From assembly GCF_000378385.1 (NCBI RefSeq), contig NZ_KB899662.1, positions 223,029-287,028 on the forward strand: 64,000 bases of DNA. The letters run 5' to 3'. This document shows, piece after piece, positions 28,501-35,324 of this stretch. Position 1 is the first letter of the stretch, and each line of letters opens with the position of its first letter. The position numbers and the translations under genes were made by a program. Under the pieces are notes generated by a model. It ran no database searches. It saw only the letters and a program-made list of their open reading frames with translations, and had not been told where the DNA came from. This stretch comes from Paenibacillus daejeonensis DSM 15491 (GTDB taxonomy: Bacteria; Bacillota; Bacilli; Paenibacillales; Paenibacillaceae).

Positions 28501-28737
28501 AGCCGCAGCGATCTGTGCAGAAACTAAATCCTCCAAATCCACCTCATCTACTGCATCCGTCTCATCTGTCCCTTCTCCTTCTTCAACTACCTCTTCTGTC
28601 TCATCCACCACATCGACTGAAGAAATTGTCTCGCTCTCCACGAACTCGATGGCATGAGCCGCATACGGCATAACAGCAGTCATTATCATGACGAGCACCA
28701 CCAACAGATGAAAGGTTTTTCGTGTCATAGTAAGCAT
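25600..28737 (-). CDS. Secreted multidomain beta-helix (GH28-like) exoenzyme, paralogue without SLH domains
   Basis: 1045 residues from the ATG 5 nt after GAGGAGG. It has the same order as the protein at 18488: signal peptide (ending near AAHA), acidic Glu/Val/Asp-rich stretch, N-terminal beta domain, GH28-like beta-helix (about 186-584, with ENDVIDINESQNVLV and ISDDDTYSTK), LamG-like domain (590-765), cadherin-like domain (765-860) and a second LamG-like domain (877-1045), where it ends. No linker or SLH domains follow, so it should be released or held only by its sugar-binding modules. In the NDxID motif Gly is replaced by Val relative to the paralogue. Its promoter carries the shared operator block. 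Confidence 0.85.
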   Translation of the reverse strand: MLTMTRKTFHLLVVLVMIMTAVMPYAAHAIEFVESETISSVDVVDETEEVVEEGEGTDETDAVDEVDLEDLVSAQIAAAPATIQNYPKPSIYAASSVFSLKADNQTVPVLSYMPDYDYAHFSFDGTVSLEVTVNEPITSYSISPLAKKIQGTVSGNKLTFSLSSSTYVIVEINGARKRIVIAADPLETNIPPSTGSGIYNVTQSPYNADKTGVAMATTAIQRAIDDANQAGGGVVFIPAGIYKSGNLTLKSNVTFYLAGGAVIVGTGRGEDYRNDFRKDSRNADGTYFIRTAVNSNNITVRGRGTIDGKGIAMRERRMPAPNKNEGFLNNLLVPIATSNFNFDGLILRDSGFWSFMVVRSDNVTIKNLKGFQDLYKIENDVIDINESQNVLVQHSIAISDDDTYSTKTWLQTGMSKDWPGPLEHLENVVFDDAFAWTRCAAFKIGMGVAQPQIGVTIRNSYVYQSARALLVDHGYTQNTLPQEGYAHNITFDNIDIERVEINQFGNYWLGVSTSTSGDVSNVVVKNINIRQLGGQQSRLSGNVTRGGKVRDVTFSDIYVKGNLATTVSDLKINVANANVEGIRFANSKPRLFSDNFEDGDLAGWTTVAGNWSVPTAGDNKVLSSGSQTNTSMITAGSGGTWKDYTYEAGVRVPYVNANAGLVFRVMNANNYYLYRINAANQTLELYKSIQGQLTLVASTPFAAQEKQWYKLKAIVQGNTIAGYVDGQLKMQWTNPVTELTSGGIGFRTTSAGVHFDDAVVAPINYAPTNIALSHSTVAENTTAGGMVGAFTTTDPDAGETFSYQLIAGAGSSDNNSFTIAENRLYLAVTPDYETKNSYSIRVRSMDSGGLYVDKNFTIQVSDVSEPAPPSNHTVTAFSANFENGTMSGWTPASGSWSVKTDGTQVMTQTASTTALISAGSTWTDYTYQAEVKLPIVNANAGILFRLQDANNYYMYRLNGTAQRLELYKSVNQVLTLVSSTPYTTQANQWVELKAYVKGNTIKAYANGVLKTEWTNPITELTTGKIGFRTTSANISFDNAVVRTSS

Positions 28738-28917
28738 AACTACCTCCTCAACCTGATTTTTCTGCCCATCCGTCAATCAGGCAGCACATCGCATTTCCGT
28801 TCGCCCAACCGGATGCCGGGTTGCGATCTGTGAAGGCGCTATCATTTTTTCGGTAAAGCCAGACAGCTAATTAGCTGATTCAGCCTCCTTCCATGACAAC
28901 ATGGCCTGACAAGTTGA

Positions 28918-28971
28918 ATTATAAGCGCTCTCCAATAAGAAAGGAGTGGGGCAGGACAACTCTCCAGGGCG
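28918..28971 (-). promoter_or_regulatory. Shared operator plus -10 box, promoter of the second exoenzyme gene
   Basis: The minus strand reads CGCCCTGGAGAGTTGTC from 28971, then TGCCCCACTCCTTTCT, and TATAAT at 28923-28918, 48 nt after the start of the block. It is the most diverged of the four copies but keeps GGAGAGT and CACTCCT. Confidence 0.7.
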
Positions 28972-29110
28972 ACAATTTAACTGTCCTGCTGCTGCCTCCC
29001 TCAAACAGTAAGATCCATCAAGTGAAAAAGGAAGATTCATCATTCTCGCCTCATCCGTCTGCAGTTTATAATAGCGTTTGAAAGCGAATGAAGAGTCAAG
29101 GAGGCGTAAC

Positions 29111-30607
29111 ATGAACCAGGAAGAATCGTATGATATCGTCATTTACGGAGGAACGGCTGCAGGTATCGTTGCAGCTCTTCAAGCCAAGTCTATGGGCAAA
29201 AGCGTGGTAGTCCTTGAGCCAAGTCGTCGGATCGGCGGCATGACCACCGGCGGACTGGGAGATACGGATATCGGAATGGAGGAAGCCGTCGGTGGTCTGT
29301 CTTTGGAGTTTTACCGCCGCATTGCCAGAAAATACGACCAGGATGGAGCCCGTTGGCTGTTTGAACCCAAAGTGGCGCTCGAGGTTTTACTGGAGTGGGT
29401 GAAGGAAAGCCAGATCGAAGTCGTGTACGGTGAAAGACTGGAGCTCCAGGACGGCGTGGAAAAGCAAGGCACCAGCATCACCTCGATCCAGATGGAATCC
29501 GGGAAGGTGTATCGCGGCCAGATCTTTATCGATGCGACGTATGAAGGCGACCTGATGGCCAAGTCCGGCGTATCCTATGTTACTGGTCGCGAGTCGAATG
29601 CACAATACGGAGAGACCTTGAACGGTATTCACTCCGGAAATGAGCTGCCCAGCGGAATCGATCCTTATATCGTCAAAGGTGTGCCCTCGAGCGGCTTGCT
29701 TCGTCGCGTCAATCCGAACGCCGGTGGACGCTTCGGCGATGGAGACACCAACGTTCAAGCCTATAACTTTCGTATGTGTTTGACGAACAATCCGGACAAC
29801 CGCCTGGATATTCAGAAGCCTGAAGGATATGACGAGGCCGATTATGAGATTTTGTTCCGGGCTATCGAGCAGGGTCAATCATCGAAATTCTTCAAACTGA
29901 ATAGGGTCACTGCGGACAAGACGGACTCCAATAACAACAGCGGCATCTCTACCGATTACAACGGTATGAACCACAGCTATCCCGAAGCAGATTATGCTAC
30001 TAGAGAACAAATGTGGCATGCCCATCGCATCTATCAACAAGGGTATGTCTGGACAATTCAGAACCACCCGCGTGTACCGGAGGACATCCGGGCCGTGTAC
30101 AAACCGTGGGGCTTGGCTCTTGATGAATTTACAGACAGCAACCATTGGACACCGCAACTGTACGTCCGAGAATCCCGCAGAATGGTCAGCGACTACGTCG
30201 TCACCGAGCATGCAGTCAGACGGGTAGACGAGGCAACCGATTCCATAGGCATGGGCTCCTTTGCTATGGACTCGCATCACACGCAGTACTATGTCAATGA
30301 AGACGGCCATGTCAGCTCGGAGGGCGGATTTTATGAACGGTTGAAAGCCCCTTATCCCATCAGTTATCGGGCGATTGTGCCCAAACCGCAAGAGTGCACC
30401 AATCTGATCGTACCAGTATGTGTCTCAGCGACTCATGCAGCCTATGGCTCGATTCGGATGGAGCCTGTATTTATGATTTTGGGACAGTCGGCTGCGGTCG
30501 CTGCCGCCTTGGCTCTAGATGCAGACGGCATTGTTCAGCATGTCCCATATGAGCAGCTGCATCAAGTGCTCGTTCAAGAAAAGCAGGTTTTGTTTACGGA
30601 TGAATAA
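29111..30607 (+). CDS. FAD-dependent oxidoreductase (FAD_oxidored, PF12831-like)
   Basis: 498 residues from the ATG after AAGGAGG. The FAD-binding motif is DIVIYGGTAAGIVAAL at about 8-23, with VVVLEPSRRIGGMTTGGLGDTD following; the C-terminus has NLIVPVCVSATHAAYGSIRMEP, typical of this family. The protein is only distantly similar to the FAD enzyme at 8426. Family members sit in many polysaccharide-use loci and are thought to oxidise sugars or sugar acids, but the reaction here is unknown. It ends in a 14-bp tail-to-tail overlap with the AraC gene. Confidence 0.82.
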   Translation: MNQEESYDIVIYGGTAAGIVAALQAKSMGKSVVVLEPSRRIGGMTTGGLGDTDIGMEEAVGGLSLEFYRRIARKYDQDGARWLFEPKVALEVLLEWVKESQIEVVYGERLELQDGVEKQGTSITSIQMESGKVYRGQIFIDATYEGDLMAKSGVSYVTGRESNAQYGETLNGIHSGNELPSGIDPYIVKGVPSSGLLRRVNPNAGGRFGDGDTNVQAYNFRMCLTNNPDNRLDIQKPEGYDEADYEILFRAIEQGQSSKFFKLNRVTADKTDSNNNSGISTDYNGMNHSYPEADYATREQMWHAHRIYQQGYVWTIQNHPRVPEDIRAVYKPWGLALDEFTDSNHWTPQLYVRESRRMVSDYVVTEHAVRRVDEATDSIGMGSFAMDSHHTQYYVNEDGHVSSEGGFYERLKAPYPISYRAIVPKPQECTNLIVPVCVSATHAAYGSIRMEPVFMILGQSAAVAAALALDADGIVQHVPYEQLHQVLVQEKQVLFTDE

Positions 30608-31445
30608 GACCTGTGTCCCCTTCGTTGAACCCTATCCCGAAGGTGTGGCGGTATTCACCCGGCGGATATCCGAACCGCTCACGGAACATGCGACAGAAAT
30701 GAGGATAGCTCTGAAAACCCGTTTTTTCGGCAACCTGCTCTAGCGGAAGACTGGTATATAGCACCTGCTGCTCGGCAAGCTTCAGCCTGACATCGATGCA
30801 GTAGGCGAACAGCGACCGGCCATAAGCTGATTTGAACAAGTACGAGCAGCGGGAAACGCTTAACCCGACCGAAGCCGAGATATCCTCCAAACGGAGAGGC
30901 TCATGGGCATGATGCTCAATGAACTCTTTCAGCTTGCGTGCGATGTCTCCACCTGGGGCACGCTGGTTGGTAGAAATGACTTGTTCCAGGGTTAAGCAAA
31001 AGGCCTTTAGAAGATAATCCATGATTTCTGCTTGATTTTGCATAACTTTTTTCTTTTCGCTGATGATATGCTTCCATAGTGTAATGACGGTATCGTCAAA
31101 ACCGATGTTCGTCCGGGCGGGTATGCTTTTCGTTTGCCACCAGTTATCCAGCCATTCCCCATTACCCATGAGAAAATAGTCACTCACGGGTTGAATAGCA
31201 TCCGGTTCCGATAGACTTCGGGGCTGCACACTGAGATCATACGCCTGATTGGGTGGATAGATGAGCAGATCGCCGGGGATGATGGTCTCATATTGCCCTG
31301 CAACCAGCGCGCGGCAGATACCCTCCACCTGAAGCCGGAACAAATAGCATTTCAATCCATCATGATACCTTACGGCGTGAGGCTTGGTGTGCGTGGAATA
31401 ATTGGCATACATGACGCTGGAGCGATGTGGATCGGACGTCGTCAT
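30594..31445 (-). CDS. AraC-family transcriptional regulator
   Basis: 283 residues from the ATG 10 nt after AGGAGG; the frame is open 24 codons upstream without a ribosome site. The N-terminal sensor half carries a cupin-like region (IIPGDLLIYPP). The C-terminal half has two helix-turn-helix motifs, with VGLSVSRCSYLFKSAYG and GFQSYPHFCRMFRERFGYPP. It converges on the FAD oxidoreductase gene and overlaps its end. It is likely a local one-component regulator of the island; its target is unknown. Confidence 0.88.
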   Translation of the reverse strand: MTTSDPHRSSVMYANYSTHTKPHAVRYHDGLKCYLFRLQVEGICRALVAGQYETIIPGDLLIYPPNQAYDLSVQPRSLSEPDAIQPVSDYFLMGNGEWLDNWWQTKSIPARTNIGFDDTVITLWKHIISEKKKVMQNQAEIMDYLLKAFCLTLEQVISTNQRAPGGDIARKLKEFIEHHAHEPLRLEDISASVGLSVSRCSYLFKSAYGRSLFAYCIDVRLKLAEQQVLYTSLPLEQVAEKTGFQSYPHFCRMFRERFGYPPGEYRHTFGIGFNEGDTGLIHP

Positions 31446-31566
31446 ACGTGCGAGACCTCCTGAATGGATCAATCTACACTGATTATATCGTGCTGCGTCT
31501 GCCTCATCATACCACATGACAGGCTGCCCTCAAATGGGAACCTACAGTCACGGATCGATCTTACAA

Positions 31567-31632
31567 GCGCCGTTGTCCCCAGATTCCCTTGGTTCCACCC
31601 CTATTAGGGGTGTGAAATCCGGGGACAGCGTA
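31567..31632 (+). repeat. Dispersed palindromic element A, copy 3
   Basis: TTGTCCCCAGATT at the left and AAATCCGGGGACA at the right, with ACCCC-tatt-AGGGGT in the centre. It directly precedes the 51-bp tandem array that starts at 31640. Confidence 0.65.
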
Positions 31633-31639
31633 TGCCTAA

Positions 31640-31960
31640 GGCTCAGGGGGCAATTATGTTCGAAATTTCGTGCTTATTGGGGCGGACGGCGGCTCAGGGG
31701 CTATATTATATTCGAATTTTCGTGCTTATTTGGGCAGACGGTGGCTCAGGAGCCAATTGTATTCGAAATTTCGTGTTTATTTGGGCGGACGGTGGCTCAG
31801 GAGCCAATTGTATTCGAAATTTCGTGTTTATTTGGGGCAACGGTGGCTCAGGAGCCAATTGTATTCGAAATTTCGTGTTTATTTGGATCAACGGTGGCTC
31901 AGGAGCTGATTATATTCGAATTTTCGTGCTTATTGGGGCGGACAGTAGCTTAGGGACTAA
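31640..31960. repeat. 51-bp tandem array, about six copies (array A)
   Basis: GGCTCAGG-type unit starts fall at 31640, 31691, 31743, 31794, 31845, 31896 and 31947, steps of 51 except one of 52. Each unit contains an ATTCGAAATTTCG core. Units abut with no unique spacers, so this is not a CRISPR array. Because 51 is a multiple of three and the unit lacks stops, several frames stay open (for example a 17-residue ANCIRNFVFIW period), but none has a ribosome site. It is treated as non-coding. Confidence 0.85.
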
Positions 31961-32042
31961 TTAAAAACAACACTTGCTTGGGCGCCCCTGTCTTCGGGCT
32001 TCAAGCAAGCGTTGTATGGTGTATTCGCGTTAAGTCATTCTC

Positions 32043-32414
32043 CTACACCGTGCGCCGCGAGCGCACCGGAGCCCGTGACTCCACGAGGACAAAGCCAATG
32101 TAGAGCGCAATCGCCCCCGTGATGAAGTGGAGGATGTGATCGGCGAGCCCGAGTGTCATGAGTCCAAACACATTGCCCGTAAAGACACCAAGCACACTCA
32201 GCACAATGGTCACGGTTCCGAGCACTTGTGCATAGCGACAAGCATACCCTTCCTCGGAGGCCGCCAGCAGACCAAGCAGTCCAGCCAACAGGTACAGCAC
32301 GGTATGCGACGAGTGCAGATGAAGCAGGCCGAACAGCTGGTCAGCGAACAAACCGACAATTCCCATAAATCCGAAGACGAGTCCCGCAAGCGCTGCAAAC
32401 CGCCTGGCTGCCAT
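32043..32414 (-). CDS. DUF4383-family membrane protein
   Basis: 123 residues, ATG after GGGAGG. Four hydrophobic helices fill most of the sequence, with conserved LGLADHILHFITG near the C-terminus and FGLLHLHSSHTVLYLLAG in the middle, both typical of DUF4383. It is an integral membrane protein of unknown role. It is flanked by the 51-bp array downstream and two B elements upstream, so it stands alone as a transcription unit. Confidence 0.8.
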   Translation of the reverse strand: MAARRFAALAGLVFGFMGIVGLFADQLFGLLHLHSSHTVLYLLAGLLGLLAASEEGYACRYAQVLGTVTIVLSVLGVFTGNVFGLMTLGLADHILHFITGAIALYIGFVLVESRAPVRSRRTV

Positions 32415-32509
32415 AGCGATTCCTCCCTGTATCCGTCAGGTATGGAAGGACGCAACTACACATCCTTCTCTATAGGAACCCTATGCATATACAAGCCAAA
32501 ACATGCAGG

Positions 32510-32656
32510 GTCGCTTTTGATCACGAAGTAACTCATAGAAGTCTATTCGACATCGAATCTTGAAGCCAGTCGAAACTTCCGGTGCTCACGTAGTCTTAAC
32601 TACGCTCCGCTCCTCAATTCCTCCTGTCTCCAACCTTCTCGGTGCTGAAAAGCGAC
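32510..32656 (-). repeat. Dispersed modular element B, first of a tandem pair
   Basis: Read on the minus strand: CAGCACCGAGAAGGTTGGAG, GAGGAGCGGA, the hairpin CGTAGT-taag-ACTACG, GTGAGCACC, CAAGATTCGATGTCGAAT and CTTCGTGATCA. Flanks AAAAGCGAC (32648-32656) and GTCGCTTTT (32510-32518) form an inverted pair. Confidence 0.7.
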
Positions 32657-32863
32657 TGTTGATCACGAAGTAACTCATAGAAGTCTATTCGACATCGAAT
32701 CTTGAAGCCAGTCGAAACTAAGCCTATGCTTCCGAAGCTAGTTTACTCCGGAAACTCTTAGGTGCTCACGTAGTCTTAACTACGCTCCGCTCCTCATTTC
32801 GTCGTGCCTCCTGTGCTTACGAAGCTAGTTTCCTTCGGAAACTCTTAGGTGCTGAAAAGCGAC
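32648..32863 (-). repeat. Dispersed modular element B, second of a tandem pair
   Basis: Longer than its neighbour: the module GAGCACCTAAGAGTTTCC...AAACTAGCTTCG occurs twice in full or variant form. It shares AAAAGCGAC at both ends (32648 and 32855) with the adjacent copy, so the two elements form a direct tandem repeat. Together they fill the 467-bp gap between the DUF4383 and yigZ genes. Confidence 0.7.
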
Positions 32864-32881
32864 TATTGGGCATCCCCGGGG

Positions 32882-33514
32882 CTATTCGCCTTCGATGCAG
32901 TAAAGCTCGTCGCCGAGGGTGATGACGGCCTGTCCCTGGGTCAGGTCTGTGATCCAGGCTGCGAATCGTTCCGCTTCCTCGGCCTCGGGCAGGCAGGTGA
33001 CCGTCACTTTGTCCGTGAACTCGGTGCCGCCCAGACGGACCTCGCGTTGATGAAACGCGTTCTCCAGCTTGCCATGCCACGTATAATCCACTTCAACATG
33101 GACTTCGCGGTGCAGAACGTTGACAATCTCCTCTGCCGCCTCGAGCGCAGCGACAGCTCCATCCGTGTAGGCACGGATGAGGCCGCCTGCTCCCAGCATG
33201 ATTCCGCCAAAATAACGAGTCACAACAATAGCGACATTTTTGACGCCCCGGTTCTTGATCACTTCCAGCATCGGTTTGCCAGCCGTACCGCTCGGTTCAC
33301 CGTCATCGGACTGCTTTTGCACCTCGTCCCTCTCCCCAATCATGTACGCCGAGCAGTTGTGTGTCGCGTTCCAATGCTGCTTCTTGATCTCCTCGATGAA
33401 GGCTGCTGCCTCCGCTTCAGATGTCACAGGCTTGGCGTGGCCGATGAATCGGGATTTCTTGATGACGATTTCCTTGTTTCCAAATTGTCGTACAGTTGTA
33501 TAACGGCTAAGCAT
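32882..33514 (-). CDS. YigZ/IMPACT-family protein
   Basis: 210 residues, the usual length. The UPF0029 N-terminal domain carries KKSRFIGHA and HNCSAYMIG, then DDGEPSGTAGKPMLEVI and VTRYFGGIMLGAGGLIRAY, all signatures of YigZ/YvyE. A C-terminal DUF1949 domain follows. By homology to the IMPACT family it may act on translation or nucleic acids, but the bacterial role is unsettled. It follows pgi by only 14 bp and is probably co-transcribed with it. Confidence 0.9.
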   Translation of the reverse strand: MLSRYTTVRQFGNKEIVIKKSRFIGHAKPVTSEAEAAAFIEEIKKQHWNATHNCSAYMIGERDEVQKQSDDGEPSGTAGKPMLEVIKNRGVKNVAIVVTRYFGGIMLGAGGLIRAYTDGAVAALEAAEEIVNVLHREVHVEVDYTWHGKLENAFHQREVRLGGTEFTDKVTVTCLPEAEEAERFAAWITDLTQGQAVITLGDELYCIEGE

Positions 33515-33528
33515 AGTCGAATCCTGCC

Positions 33529-34878
33529 TTACAGGCGGGCTTCCAGCTCAGCTTTTTCTTTCTCAAAGCCCGGCTTGCCCAGCAAGGCGAACATATTCTT
33601 TTTGTACGCTTCAACGCCCGGTTGGTCGAAAGGATTAACGCCCAGCAGGTAACCGCTGATGCCGCACGCCTTCTCGAAGAAATAGACCAGGTATCCGAAC
33701 GTGTACGGCGTCATATCTTTGATATTGACAACCAGGTTCGGTACATTGCCGTCGGTATGCGCCAGCAGTGTGCCTTCAAACGCCTTTTTGTTGACGAAGT
33801 CCAGCGTCTTGCCAGCCAGGAAGTTCAGACCATCCAGGTCGTCTTCATTCTTCTCAATCGTAATCTGCTCCGGTACCTCACCCACCTGGATGACGGTTTC
33901 GAACAGGTTGCGGTTGCCCTCTTGAATGAATTGACCCATGGAGTGAAGATCCGTGGAGAAATCAACAGCAGCCGGGAAGATGCCTTTGAAGTCTTTGCCT
34001 TCGCTCTCGCCGTACAGCTGCTTCCACCATTCCGATACAAAGTGCAGGGACGGCTCGTAATTGACGAGAATTTCTGTATCCTTGCCTTTGCGGTAAAGCG
34101 CGTTACGTACTGCAGCATACTGGTAGCTCTCGTTTTCAGCCAGATTCGGGTTGCTGTATTCCTTGGAAGCGTCAGCTGCGCCCTGCATCATCGATTGAAT
34201 ATCGATGCCAGCAGCTGCGATCGGCAGAAGACCAACGGCAGTCAGAACGGAATAACGTCCGCCTACATCATCTGGAATAATGAAGGACTCGTAGCCTTCT
34301 TCGGTGGCCAGCTTCTTCAGTGCACCTTTTTCACGGTCAGTTGTCGCGTAGATCCGCTTGCGCGCTTCTTCCTTGCCGTACTGCTGCTCCAATGCATCAC
34401 GGAAAATCCGGAACGCAATAGCCGGCTCGGTTGTCGTCCCCGACTTGGAGATCACGTTGATCGACCAGTCACGGCCTTCGAGCAGCTGCTTCAGATGGGT
34501 AACATAGGTGGAGCTGATGTTGTTGCCTGCGAAGAAAATTTGAGGCGTCTTGCGCTGGTCGCGAGTCTGCACATTATAGAAGGAATGCGAGAGCATCTCA
34601 ATCGCCGCCCGCGCACCCAGGTAGGAACCGCCGATGCCGATAACCACGAGCACCTCGGAGTCGTTCTGGATCTTCTGGGCTGCTTGCTCGATGCGTGCAA
34701 ACTCTTCTTTATCATAATTAACCGGCAGGTCGATCCACCCGAGGTAATCGGAGCCGGCACCTGTTCCGTTATGTAACTGCTCGTGAGCCAGACGAACGGC
34801 TCCCTCCAGATAGTCCACTTCATGCTGTCCGACAAATGCGGATGCTTTGCTGTAATCAAAAGAAACAGTTTTACTCAT
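33529..34878 (-). CDS. pgi: Glucose-6-phosphate isomerase
   Basis: 449 residues, the short Bacillota form of the enzyme. It interconverts glucose-6-phosphate and fructose-6-phosphate. Visible signatures are [27 protein letters not shown], the sugar-phosphate loop [14 protein letters not shown] and the C-terminal [10 protein letters not shown]. The start follows AAAGGAGGC. It lies downstream of ppnP and tkt on the same strand, so central sugar-phosphate enzymes are grouped here, although a hairpin separates ppnP from pgi. Confidence 0.97.
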   Translation of the reverse strand: MSKTVSFDYSKASAFVGQHEVDYLEGAVRLAHEQLHNGTGAGSDYLGWIDLPVNYDKEEFARIEQAAQKIQNDSEVLVVIGIGGSYLGARAAIEMLSHSFYNVQTRDQRKTPQIFFAGNNISSTYVTHLKQLLEGRDWSINVISKSGTTTEPAIAFRIFRDALEQQYGKEEARKRIYATTDREKGALKKLATEEGYESFIIPDDVGGRYSVLTAVGLLPIAAAGIDIQSMMQGAADASKEYSNPNLAENESYQYAAVRNALYRKGKDTEILVNYEPSLHFVSEWWKQLYGESEGKDFKGIFPAAVDFSTDLHSMGQFIQEGNRNLFETVIQVGEVPEQITIEKNEDDLDGLNFLAGKTLDFVNKKAFEGTLLAHTDGNVPNLVVNIKDMTPYTFGYLVYFFEKACGISGYLLGVNPFDQPGVEAYKKNMFALLGKPGFEKEKAELEARL

Positions 34879-34922
34879 AATTGAATAGCCTCCTTTAAAC
34901 GAATGGGGTCAGGCATACTGCA

Positions 34923-34968
34923 AAGGACTGCCCGGGTTCCGCCGTAGCGGACCGCCGGTACAGTCCTT
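34923..34968 (-). terminator. Hairpin between ppnP and pgi
   Basis: AAGGACTG at 34923 pairs with CAGTCCTT at 34961, with CGG / CCG pairs inside. No long T-run follows on the minus strand (TTTGCAG), so partial termination or processing is as likely. Confidence 0.5.
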
Positions 34969-34976
34969 CCTTTACT

Positions 34977-35294
34977 CTACTCGCTAATATACGAACAGCA
35001 GTAGTCAGTTACAGCTGCAATCTGGAGTTTGAACTTGGCATTGGCAGGAACGATGAATTCCCCTTCGCCCTGGATGTGCAGCCATTCGGTTTCACCCGGC
35101 AGCAGCACTTTCAGGTCGCCAGCCATGATTTCCATGATTTCCTTCTGGTCAGTACCGAATTCATAGTCGCCAGGCAGCATAATGCCTAACGTCTTCTTGG
35201 TGCCGTCCGGGAAGATCACTGCACGGCTGGTTACTTTGCCGTCAAAGTATACATTTGCTTTTTTAACGACGGATACTTGATCGAATTGGGACAT
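34977..35294 (-). CDS. ppnP: Pyrimidine/purine nucleoside phosphorylase
   Basis: 105 residues, single cupin barrel (formerly DUF1255). Matching segments are [30 protein letters not shown] and the C-terminal [12 protein letters not shown] with DYCCSYI. By homology to the E. coli enzyme it splits several nucleosides with phosphate to base plus ribose-1-phosphate. It sits 30 bp after tkt, a pentose-phosphate enzyme, which fits a role in pentose salvage. Start ATG after AAAAGGAGCG. Confidence 0.9.
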   Translation of the reverse strand: MSQFDQVSVVKKANVYFDGKVTSRAVIFPDGTKKTLGIMLPGDYEFGTDQKEIMEIMAGDLKVLLPGETEWLHIQGEGEFIVPANAKFKLQIAAVTDYCCSYISE

Positions 35295-35324
35295 GATGCG
35301 CTCCTTTTTATGCGGGCTGCTTGA

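Noticed and set aside
29067..29072. A fifth shared operator before the FAD oxidoreductase at 29111
   Set aside because: TATAAT is present, but the upstream sequence matches the operator only weakly (ATCCATCAAGTGAA) and at a spacing of 54 rather than 48 nt.
28867..29142. 91-codon minus-strand frame between the second exoenzyme and the FAD oxidoreductase
   Set aside because: It covers the operator/promoter region of the exoenzyme gene, with no ribosome site or protein signature.
31632..31964. Open frames encoding 17-residue repeats across the 51-bp array A
   Set aside because: The unit length is a multiple of three and lacks stops, so frames on both strands stay open; there is no ribosome site, and substitutions do not favour one frame by eye.
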